From the NCBI RefSeq assembly GCF_035998295.1, contig NZ_DASYHS010000088.1, positions 1-5,309 of the forward strand: a stretch of DNA of 5,309 nucleotides, read 5' to 3'. The DNA is from DASYHS01 sp035998295 (GTDB lineage Bacteria > Pseudomonadota > Alphaproteobacteria > Azospirillales > Azospirillaceae). The notes below the pieces were generated by a model. That model saw nothing but the letters and a program-made list of their open reading frames with translations. It made no database searches and had not been told where the DNA came from. Positions 1 to 5,214 of the stretch are shown here, one piece after another. How positions within the stretch are numbered: the stretch's first letter is position 1; every line of letters starts with the position of its first letter. The position numbers and the translations under genes were made by a program.

Positions 1-624
1 CACCGCGCGCATGCCGCCGAGCATGGAGCAGACCAGGATGCCGATCAGGCCGACGAAGACCGCGACCTCGAACTGGATGCCGAGGAAGCGCGAGGCGATG
101 AGGCCGGTGCCGGTCACCTGCGCCACGATGTAGGCGAAGGAACAGGTGAACAGGATCGCGACGCCGACCAGGCGGGCGAAGTTGCCGCCGTAGCGCGCGC
201 CCAGGAAGTCGGGCACGGTGTAGGCGCCGAACTTGCGCAGGAAGGGCGCGATCAGCACCGCGACCAGGACGTAACCGCCGGTCCAGCCCAGCACGAAGGC
301 GAGGCCGTCGTAGCCGAGCGCGTAGAGCGTGCCGGCCATGCCGATGAAGCTCGCGGCGCTCATCCAGTCCGCGGCGGTCGCCATGCCGTTGTAGAAGGCC
401 GGCACCCGCCGGCCGGCGACGTAGTACTCGCTGACCTGCATCGTCCGCGACAGGATGCCGATGCCGGCATAGACCGCGATCGTGAAGAACACGAACAGGT
501 AGCCGATGATCTGGTTCGGCACCCCCATCTGTTCCAGGATCGCGAGAAGGACCACGAATGCGGCGAAGCCGCCGGTGTATATGCCGTAGACCCGGCCCAG
601 GTTGCTCGTGAAGTCGCCCTTCAT
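1..624 (-). CDS. Sodium:solute symporter large subunit, N-terminal 208 residues (3' part cut by window edge)
   Basis: Inner-membrane sodium-coupled transporter of the SSS family (PF00474), close in style to ActP and to the VC_2705 subfamily that pairs with a DUF4212 small subunit. In that group the substrate is thought to be a small organic acid such as acetate, but nothing here fixes it. The frame is open from the ATG at 624 to base 1 and reads 208 residues. Hydrophobic helices lie at about residues 15-32, 39-59, 88-104, 107-128, 153-180 and 185-205. The family signature is visible at 68-98, with YYVAGRRVP followed by NGMATAADWMSAASF, and VPDFLGARYG lies at 137-146. The start is set by GGGAGGA seven bases upstream. 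The gene follows the small-subunit gene by 19 bp, so the two are surely co-transcribed. The remaining C-terminal part, more than half of a normal protein of this family, lies outside the window. Confidence 0.93.
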   Translation of the reverse strand, partial: MKGDFTSNLGRVYGIYTGGFAAFVVLLAILEQMGVPNQIIGYLFVFFTIAVYAGIGILSRTMQVSEYYVAGRRVPAFYNGMATAADWMSAASFIGMAGTLYALGYDGLAFVLGWTGGYVLVAVLIAPFLRKFGAYTVPDFLGARYGGNFARLVGVAILFTCSFAYIVAQVTGTGLIASRFLGIQFEVAVFVGLIGILVCSMLGGMRAV

Positions 625-631
625 CGACTGT

Positions 632-638
632 TCCTCCC
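632..638 (-). promoter_or_regulatory. Ribosome binding site of the symporter large subunit
   Basis: On the minus strand these bases read GGGAGGA, with seven bases before the ATG at 624-622. The site lies in the 19-bp gap between the two symporter genes and confirms the start. Confidence 0.85.
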
Positions 639-643
639 CCGGC

Positions 644-925
644 TCATTCTTCTTCCGCGACGCCGAATTCTTCGTCGATCTTGTTCTGCTTCCAGGCATA
701 CCAGAAGATCAGGACCACGAAGACGATCAGGGATCCCTGCGCGGCCATGTAGAAGCCGAGCGGGAAGCCGAATATCACGATCTCGTTGAGTGGCCTGGCG
801 AAGGCGTGGATCACGTATCCGAAGATGAACCACAGCAGCAGCGTGATCCACATCAGGTTCTTGGTGCGGCTCCAGTGACGCTCCGCCTCTTCGGGGGAGA
901 TGCGCTTGTCTTGCTGCATCGACAT
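644..925 (-). CDS. Sodium:solute symporter small subunit, DUF4212 family
   Basis: A 93-residue membrane protein that accompanies VC_2705-type sodium:solute symporters; the family is annotated as the putative small subunit and its exact role is not established. Two hydrophobic helices are clear: residues 23-41 (LMWITLLLWFIFGYV) and about 56-77 (LGFYMAAQGSLIVFVVLIFW). A charged N-terminus with a HWSRTKN segment at 17-23 and an acidic tail ending in EEE match the family layout, and the length is normal for it. The start at 925 (MSMQQDK) is chosen because GGGAGG lies nine bases upstream. An in-frame ATG at 1012 would add 29 polar residues with no family resemblance. The gene is first in the two-gene operon with the large subunit, stopping 19 bp before it. 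Confidence 0.93.
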   Translation of the reverse strand: MSMQQDKRISPEEAERHWSRTKNLMWITLLLWFIFGYVIHAFARPLNEIVIFGFPLGFYMAAQGSLIVFVVLIFWYAWKQNKIDEEFGVAEEE

Positions 926-934
926 CGACCTGTA

Positions 935-940
935 CCTCCC
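935..940 (-). promoter_or_regulatory. Ribosome binding site deciding the small-subunit start
   Basis: The minus strand reads GGGAGG, nine bases before the ATG at 925-923. It favours this start over the in-frame ATG at 1012. Confidence 0.8.
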
Positions 941-999
941 TTGGCTGCCGTCTTCGCCGGTACGAAGCAGGAAAGGTCTGCCGGCCGAGGCGGCATGGT

Positions 1000-1020
1000 T
1001 TGCGTTAACCAATTTTTTAC
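1000..1020. promoter_or_regulatory. AT-rich island, candidate promoter or CtrA-like operator of the symporter operon
   Basis: In the 256-bp gap between the divergent symporter operon and toxin gene, this is the one markedly AT-rich patch in GC-rich surroundings. It contains GTTAAC and reads TTAA, seven bases, TTTA at 1005-1019. That is one mismatch from the alphaproteobacterial CtrA consensus TTAA-N7-TTAA. No convincing -35/-10 pair was found on either strand. The site lies 80-95 bp upstream of the small-subunit start. Promoter or operator function is inference only. Confidence 0.25.
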
Positions 1021-1181
1021 GCTACCCAAAGCTGCTGCCGGGTGTCGAGGCGGAAAATGCGCGAGTGCTCGACTTGGGTCCGCAACCCCGTCATCCACCA
1101 CCGGCGTGATTCCGCCGTGCATGGCCTTATGGACTAGGCTACTGTGGGTAGACCGAAACCCGGATTCGCGATGTCTGCCTC

Positions 1182-2138
1182 ATGGTCGAGCGGCGCTTCC
1201 CACCACCCGCGGTGACGTGGTCATCCAAGTCCGTGCAGGCCAAATCCGTACAGGCCAAGCCCGTACAGGCCAAGCCCGTGGCCGCGGCAGGCGTCCGACC
1301 GCCCCCCGTCCCGCAGCCGGCGCAGCGTCCCGCACCGCCCGCGGTCGTCCAGCACAAGGCCGGGGGGCCGTCCGCTCATGGCGGTTTCGCTCCGCCGGCA
1401 CCCGCCCGTCCGACGCAACCGCCCGTCGTCCAGCACAAGGCGGGGGGGCAGGCGCAGGGCATCGTGCAGCGGGCATTCGACCCCGGTCCCCTGGGACCGT
1501 TCAGCATGGGGACGAGCCCGCTCGACGGACTCAGCGAGCGGGAGATCCGCCAGGCCCGCAGGGGAGTAAGGGCAGCAGGAGGGCGCGCCGCGGGGCGCAT
1601 CACCGGCGATCGCATCCGGCACGCCGTCCTCGAAAACCGGAAGGCTGCCCGCCTGGCACTCGATCCCGACGGGGAGCATGCCGGCTGGCACATCCCGACC
1701 TCGGCATGGGCGATCCACAAGGTCGGCGCGAACTACTACAAGTTCTACAACGACGCCCTCGGCTACGTCGATTTCGACAATGCCGGGGTCTACGCGGCCG
1801 GGGATACGACGGAAGACGGGAAAGCGGTGCCTGCGGCCACCGTCTATGCTGCGATGCCCTATGCGGCTCTCCTCGGAACCGTGAACATCTTCCACAGCAC
1901 CAAGAAAGGGACCGACTACATGATCGATCCCGTCACGGGCGGCGCCAGCGCGGACACGCTGAAGCAGAACAACCGCGCTCCCCACGACGCCGTCGCCAAT
2001 GCCCTGCGCGGAACCCCCAAGCCCGCCGGCTATACCTGGCACCACCACAAGACCAAGGGGCGGATGGACCTCGTCAAGACGACCGTCCACGCCTCGTTCG
2101 CGCACCGCGGCGGCTTCTCGCTCTGGGGCCGCAAGTGA
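1182..2138 (+). CDS. Polymorphic-toxin-like protein: VQxK-repeat N-terminus and C-terminal WHH-type HNH nuclease domain
   Basis: Probable secreted nuclease toxin of 318 residues. Residues 18-100 are proline-rich, with VQAK at 18, 23 and 28, two VVQHKAGG copies at 55-62 and 82-89, and VQR at 95-97. There is no signal peptide or membrane segment. Residues 109-165 are basic and probably helical. Residues 166-235 are a globular region I do not recognise. The C-terminus carries the WHH signature of the HNH/endonuclease VII superfamily (PF14414-like): GYTWHHH at 283-289, then M295, L297-V298, H303 and H308-R-G-G at 308-311, with the protein ending seven residues later. The histidines would bind metal and cleave nucleic acid. 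The ATG at 1182 is the only conventional start after the in-frame stop at 1149, but it has no clear ribosome binding site; a GTG at 1212 is possible. A SUKH immunity-type gene ends about 20 bp downstream on the other strand. The nuclease class is well supported; delivery route and target are not shown. Confidence 0.85.
   Translation: MVERRFPPPAVTWSSKSVQAKSVQAKPVQAKPVAAAGVRPPPVPQPAQRPAPPAVVQHKAGGPSAHGGFAPPAPARPTQPPVVQHKAGGQAQGIVQRAFDPGPLGPFSMGTSPLDGLSEREIRQARRGVRAAGGRAAGRITGDRIRHAVLENRKAARLALDPDGEHAGWHIPTSAWAIHKVGANYYKFYNDALGYVDFDNAGVYAAGDTTEDGKAVPAATVYAAMPYAALLGTVNIFHSTKKGTDYMIDPVTGGASADTLKQNNRAPHDAVANALRGTPKPAGYTWHHHKTKGRMDLVKTTVHASFAHRGGFSLWGRK
1230..1274 (+). repeat. Three tandem 15-bp repeats encoding [K/S/P]SVQAK-type units
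   Basis: Three consecutive near-identical 15-bp units, YCCGTRCAGGCCAAR, start at 1230, 1245 and 1260. A partial fourth begins at 1275. Each unit encodes five residues containing VQAK, so gain or loss of units keeps the toxin frame. Confidence 0.9.
1344..1441 (+). repeat. Pair of 17-bp direct repeats encoding VVQHKA
   Basis: GTCGTCCAGCACAAGGC occurs at 1344-1360 and again at 1425-1441. The two copies are exactly 81 bp (27 codons) apart and both are followed by a G-run encoding GG. They lie in the toxin N-terminal region and give the two VVQHKAGG peptides. Confidence 0.9.
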
Positions 2139-2158
2139 CTGGCGCCGTCCGCCCCCGC

Positions 2159-2596
2159 CTAGCGCAGGGATGCGAGGAACGCCGTGAAGCCGTCCGCCAG
2201 CGCGGTCAGGGCCTCGAACGGGTCGTCCTCCGGTTCGCGCTCGTGATCCCAGAAGTAGATCCTGCCGCGGTGCCGGCCGGCCAGCGCGATGCATATGGCA
2301 TTGCCGAAGGGGTCGTCGCCGACCGGCAGCACACCCCGCGGCAGGCGCCGCCGATAGATGCCCCACATCTCGTCCAGGCGAAGATGGTCCGGGCCGTCGT
2401 GCAGCCCGTACAGGCTCTCGATCCGATCTTCCCCTTCACGCGCGGAGACGAAGGTGGAGGGGACCGGCGTGCCGCCGTTATGCGCCAGCAGGAAGTCCCG
2501 GTAGTCTTCCGGCAGCGTGAAGCCGAGATCGGCCTCGAAGTCGGCGAGCCTCGCCTCGTCGAGGGCGCCGTACGCGTTCGAATTTCCGATTTCCAT
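2159..2596 (-). CDS. SUKH (SMI1/KNR4) family protein, probable immunity protein
   Basis: A 145-residue cytoplasmic protein of the SUKH superfamily, the commonest immunity family for bacterial HNH/endonuclease VII-type toxins. Visible signature: residues 20-43 with EADLGFTLPEDYRDFLLAHN followed by GG and P44; residues 89-119 with VLPVGDDPFGNAICIAL, then GRIYFWDHE; and a C-terminal helix ending FLASLR. Length and order match single-domain SMI1/KNR4 proteins. The start at 2596 is supported by GGAG seven bases upstream and by the family N-terminus; an in-frame ATG at 2713 would run over the neighbouring gene's start. The gene is convergent with the WHH nuclease gene (20 bp between the stop codons) and divergent from the methyltransferase gene (73 bp). 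It presumably binds the nuclease domain and blocks it. That pairing is inferred from adjacency and family precedent. Confidence 0.92.
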   Translation of the reverse strand: MEIGNSNAYGALDEARLADFEADLGFTLPEDYRDFLLAHNGGTPVPSTFVSAREGEDRIESLYGLHDGPDHLRLDEMWGIYRRRLPRGVLPVGDDPFGNAICIALAGRHRGRIYFWDHEREPEDDPFEALTALADGFTAFLASLR

Positions 2597-2603
2597 GAGA
2601 CGG

Positions 2604-2607
2604 CTCC
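2604..2607 (-). promoter_or_regulatory. Ribosome binding site of the SUKH gene
   Basis: The minus strand reads GGAG, seven bases before the ATG at 2596-2594. It supports this start over the in-frame ATG at 2713. Confidence 0.65.
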
Positions 2608-2653
2608 GAGGAACGCAAACACCGTCGTTCCCAGCGCCTGATCCTACCACGAA

Positions 2654-2660
2654 AGAAGGA
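2654..2660 (+). promoter_or_regulatory. Ribosome binding site deciding the GTG start of the methyltransferase gene
   Basis: AGAAGGA ends nine bases before the GTG at 2670. It is the only good site near the beginning of this open frame. It makes GTG 2670 preferable to the in-frame ATG at 2517, which lies inside the opposing SUKH gene. Confidence 0.75.
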
Positions 2661-2669
2661 ACCTCCGCC

Positions 2670-4304
2670 GTGGATTCCGTTGCCGGCCCGGGGCTTGCGA
2701 CCGCCGCCTCCAAGCATGCCCCGGTCGAGCGCCGGCGACGATTGTCCGAATCCGTGCTGTGGACGGGGATGCGCGACTTCTACTGCCGCGAAGGCGTCCT
2801 CGCCTGGAGCGAGCACGCGATTCCCCACCACATCACGAGCTGTCCCTTCACCGCGGACGCCTATGCCCGCACCGCCTTCGCCTATCTGCGCGACTGTCTG
2901 GCGGCGGCGCGCGAGGGCGGCCCGGGGCTCGACCCCGCGCGGCCGGTCCATACGATCGAGCTCGGCGCCGGGCCGGGCCGGTTCGGATACCTGTTCTTGC
3001 GCCGGCTGCTGGAACTGCGCCGCGACTCGGGCCTCGACCTGCCGCCGGTCCGCCACGTCCTGACCGACATGGCGGAGCGCAACGTCGAGGCCTGGCTCGC
3101 CAATCCCTGGCTGCGGCCGCTGTTCGACGACGGCGTGCTCGACGTCGCCCGTTTCGACCTCCAGTCCGACCGCGAGATCGAGCTGCGGTGCTCGGGCGAG
3201 CGGCTGGCGCCGGGTTCCCTGGCCAATCCCTTGGTCGCGATCGCGAACTACGTCTTCGACAGCGTGCCGCAGGACGCGTTCCTGGTCGAGAGGGGGGAAC
3301 TGTACGAGACGCTGGTGACGACGACGCCGGACCGCGGCGCCGGACTGCTCGGCGCGCGGATCGACTACCACCACCAGCCCGCCCGGTCCCCGTATTACGG
3401 CGAGCCGCACCGGGACGCGATCCTGGAGCTCTACCGCCGGCGCCTGCCGCGCGTGACCTTCGGCTTCCCGGTCGCGGCCCTGGCCTGCATCGACGGCCTG
3501 CTCGACCTTTCGGGCGGGCGGGCGCTGTTCCTGTCCGGGGACAAGGGGATGTCGCGGGACGATGCCTTCCTGACCGAAACGGCGCCCCTGGGACTGGCGG
3601 CGCACGCCCCGGGCTGCTTCTCGGTATCCGTGGACTACCAGATCCTGGGCGAATACTGCCGCCGGCTCGGCGGCCTCGCCCTCCATCCCTCCCATTCCCA
3701 CGAAAGCCTCACCGTCTCGGCCTTCCTGTTCGGCGACGCGCCCGGCCGCTTCAGCGCCACCCGCGGCGTCTATGCCGAGGCGATCGACCACTTCGGGCCC
3801 GACGACTTCTTCGTGGTGGCGAGCGGGCTGGACGCCCAGGCGGAAAGCTTCTCCAACGGCCAGATCCTGGCGATGCTGCGGTTCAGCAAGTGGGACCACC
3901 AGCTGTTCCTGCGCTTCCTGCCCGCCCTCAAGGCCCGTGCCGCCGGGCTGTCGCCCGACGAAAGGTCGCGCCTGCGCGATGCCGTCCATGCGGTGTGGGA
4001 CGGTTTCCTGCCGATCTCGGCCGCCGAGGACCCGGCCTTCCAGTTCGGCACGTTCCTGATGGAGCTGGGGTTCGACCGGGACGCCGCGGTCTTCCTGCGC
4101 TGCTCGGCCGAGCATTTCGGCCTGGAGGCGGGCAACGCCTACAACCTCGCGCTCTGCCTCTGGCGCATAGGCGAGGCGGAGGAGGCGCGGGAATGGGCCG
4201 AACGCGCGGCCGGCCTCGACCCCCAGCTCGACGAGGCCAAGGCGCTCCTGATCGAGATCGCGTCGGCGGCCGGCCGCCGGCCGGTCTCCCCCGGTCAGCG
4301 GTAG
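2670..4304 (+). CDS. Class I SAM-dependent methyltransferase with C-terminal TPR-like repeats
   Basis: A 544-residue soluble protein, counted from GTG 2670. Residues 97-106, ELGAGPGRFG, are a glycine-rich SAM-binding motif I. D133, in the LTDMAERN stretch, suits the acidic motif II position. Residues 193-204, NYVFDSVPQDAF, resemble the NEFFDALP element of MidA/NDUFAF7-type methyltransferases (PF02636), suggesting a distant relative. From about 454 to the end there are helical, alanine- and leucine-rich repeats of TPR character, for example AYNLALCLWRIGEAEEAREW and the AERAAGLDPQ that follows it, which would serve for protein binding. The methyl acceptor is unknown; MidA-type enzymes methylate arginine in respiratory complex I, but this cannot be carried over. 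The gene is divergent from the SUKH gene and overlaps the convergent HAD gene by 10 bp. The methyltransferase fold is well supported and the TPR call moderately so. Confidence 0.86.
   Translation: MDSVAGPGLATAASKHAPVERRRRLSESVLWTGMRDFYCREGVLAWSEHAIPHHITSCPFTADAYARTAFAYLRDCLAAAREGGPGLDPARPVHTIELGAGPGRFGYLFLRRLLELRRDSGLDLPPVRHVLTDMAERNVEAWLANPWLRPLFDDGVLDVARFDLQSDREIELRCSGERLAPGSLANPLVAIANYVFDSVPQDAFLVERGELYETLVTTTPDRGAGLLGARIDYHHQPARSPYYGEPHRDAILELYRRRLPRVTFGFPVAALACIDGLLDLSGGRALFLSGDKGMSRDDAFLTETAPLGLAAHAPGCFSVSVDYQILGEYCRRLGGLALHPSHSHESLTVSAFLFGDAPGRFSATRGVYAEAIDHFGPDDFFVVASGLDAQAESFSNGQILAMLRFSKWDHQLFLRFLPALKARAAGLSPDERSRLRDAVHAVWDGFLPISAAEDPAFQFGTFLMELGFDRDAAVFLRCSAEHFGLEAGNAYNLALCLWRIGEAEEAREWAERAAGLDPQLDEAKALLIEIASAAGRRPVSPGQR
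4264..4279. other. Perfect 16-bp GC palindrome at a convergent gene junction
   Basis: CGGCGGCCGGCCGCCG is its own reverse complement. It lies in the last codons of the methyltransferase gene, just past the 3' end of the opposing HAD gene. It could form a strong hairpin acting on both strands, but there is no T-tract on either side. In DNA this GC-rich it may be chance. Confidence 0.3.
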
Positions 4305-4759
4305 CCGAGTTCGCGCAGCCGAGCGACCGTGTCCTCGACCGAGCGGTGCAGGACGCCGATGCCGCCCATGGTGGTCCACGCGTCGATGTTGGCGGCCCGG
4401 TCGTCGACGAGCACGTCGCCCGGCCTGCCATGGCACGGCTTGTGGCGGCTGTGGCAGCAGATCACCCGCTCGGTCCGGAAATGCCGTCGGACCCAGGCGA
4501 TCTTGGCAGGCACGCAGGTGCGGTCGGACGGCAGGATGCCGGTCAGGAAGACGGGGTCGAAGGGGGCGACCTCGGCCCACAGGCGGTCGGCGCCCGGCAG
4601 CAGCACGAGCCCGGACCAGAAGCCGCGCGCAGCCTGGATGCGCTTCCACATCGCGCGCCGGGGCACCTCCGCGAAGGGCGTCCCGAACAGCACCTCGACC
4701 GCGCCCTCGAAATCGGCGAAGACGCCGTCGAGGTCGAGGAACAACGTCCGACCGGTCAT
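4295..4759 (-). CDS. HAD-superfamily hydrolase, 5'-nucleotidase (NT5C)-like
   Basis: A 154-residue cytosolic phosphatase-like protein. HAD motifs are in order: motif I FLDLDGV at 7-13, with D9 as nucleophile and D11 as acid/base; motif II FLTG at 71-74, with T73; a basic motif III around K107 in SRHKPCHGR; and motif IV DVLVDDR at 115-121, with D119 and D120 as metal ligands. The segment between motifs I and II, including FWSGLVLLPGADRLW at 47-61, resembles the small cap of the 5'(3')-deoxyribonucleotidase family (PF06941). The likely reaction is dephosphorylation of a nucleotide, but the substrate is not determined. The start at 4759 is fixed by GGGAGGA seven bases upstream and because motif I then sits at the very N-terminus, as usual. 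The 3' end overlaps the methyltransferase gene by 10 bp. Confidence 0.88.
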   Translation of the reverse strand: MTGRTLFLDLDGVFADFEGAVEVLFGTPFAEVPRRAMWKRIQAARGFWSGLVLLPGADRLWAEVAPFDPVFLTGILPSDRTCVPAKIAWVRRHFRTERVICCHSRHKPCHGRPGDVLVDDRAANIDAWTTMGGIGVLHRSVEDTVARLRELGYR

Positions 4760-4766
4760 GCCGCGG

Positions 4767-4773
4767 TCCTCCC
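4767..4773 (-). promoter_or_regulatory. Ribosome binding site deciding the HAD gene start
   Basis: The minus strand reads GGGAGGA, seven bases before the ATG at 4759-4757. It favours this start over the in-frame ATG at 4813, which would add 18 residues. Confidence 0.85.
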
Positions 4774-4848
4774 GTGCCGAGGTTCCCTCGACATGGTGAC
4801 GGGCAGGGGCCATATCGAGCCCGGAACGAAGGTCGGGCCGATGGCGGG

Positions 4849-5214
4849 ATGACGCGAGAGGACTACCAGCTCATGACGGTCGCCCAGGGCGGGCGCTGCT
4901 TCCACTGCGGCGAGCCGATCGGGGCGAAGGCGACCGACGACCATCTGATCCCGCGGGCCTATGGCGGCGCGGACGTGGCCGGGAACGTCGTGCTCGTCCA
5001 CCGCCGGTGCAACCAGCTCAAGGGCGACCGCCTGCCGACGGCCGAGGAGGTCGAGCGCCTGGTCGAGCAACGCCGCCGCTCACGGCTCGGCGTCTGGCCG
5101 CCGCTGCTCGCCCTGCTCGACGCCGAGCCGGGGCAGGAGTGGATCGCGGTCGCCGTCGCGATCCGGGCCCAGGGCTCCGAATCCAGGTTAACGCGAAGAG
5201 AAGCCGAGGATTGA
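4849..5214 (+). CDS. HNH endonuclease
   Basis: A 121-residue HNH-family nuclease (PF01844-like). Residues 17-20, CFHC, pair with H51 and C54 of HRRCN to form the structural zinc site. D31-H32 in DDHLIPRAYGG give the catalytic DH, N46 in AGNVVLVH is the central Asn, and N55 with K58 complete the CNQLKGDR ending. The core occupies residues 14-61. The tail, with a basic EEVERLVEQRRRSR helix at 66-79, is not recognised. The start at 4849 (MTREDYQLM) keeps the short helix that normally precedes the CxxC, but its upstream GGCGGG is a poor ribosome site. The in-frame ATG at 4873 has GAGAGGA ten bases upstream and is a real alternative. The gene is divergent from the HAD gene by 89 bp. Its last 27 bases overlap the convergent transposase gene. 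Cellular role unknown: it may be a stand-alone nuclease, a defence enzyme or a prophage remnant. Confidence 0.88.
   Translation: MTREDYQLMTVAQGGRCFHCGEPIGAKATDDHLIPRAYGGADVAGNVVLVHRRCNQLKGDRLPTAEEVERLVEQRRRSRLGVWPPLLALLDAEPGQEWIAVAVAIRAQGSESRLTRREAED
4856..4862 (+). promoter_or_regulatory. Possible ribosome binding site for an alternative HNH start
   Basis: GAGAGGA ends ten bases before the in-frame ATG at 4873, eight codons inside the chosen HNH start. If it is used, the protein would begin at MTVAQGG and be 113 residues long. Confidence 0.4.

Noticed and set aside
1044..1073. Inverted repeat GTCGAG...CTCGAC upstream of the toxin gene
   Set aside because: The arms are only 6 bp with an 18-base loop and a competing CGAG/CTCG hairpin. 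Such repeats are common by chance at this GC content.
1102..1117. CGGCG/CGCCG stem as a terminator
   Set aside because: A 5-bp stem without a T-tract in a region where neither flanking gene ends. No terminator is expected there.
1230..1441. Repeats as a CRISPR array
   Set aside because: The units are tandem or only two in number, encode in-frame peptide repeats inside a gene, and lack regular unique spacers.
2139..2158. Bidirectional terminator between the toxin and SUKH stop codons
   Set aside because: The 20-bp gap is GC-rich but shows no inverted repeat of useful length and no T-run on either strand.
1221..2366. Minus-strand open frame of 381 codons opposite the toxin gene
   Set aside because: It overlaps both the toxin and SUKH genes, which have family signatures; its own product has none.
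602..2641. Long plus-strand open frame of 679 codons
   Set aside because: It is a high-GC shadow: it runs antisense to both symporter genes and the SUKH gene and out of frame with the toxin gene, and its translation is arginine/proline/glycine-rich without domain resemblance.
2517..2669. N-terminal extension of the methyltransferase to the ATG at 2517
   Set aside because: It would lie within the opposing SUKH coding region and adds serine- and proline-rich residues of no family character. GTG 2670 has a good ribosome site.
2478..4649. Minus-strand open frame of 723 codons
   Set aside because: It lies antisense to the methyltransferase gene, which has a clear SAM motif and ribosome site. The product has low-complexity RGQ-rich composition typical of shadows.
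2759..4852. Plus-strand open frame of 697 codons
   Set aside because: It is out of frame with the methyltransferase gene and consists of arginine-, alanine- and proline-rich sequence with no recognisable motif.
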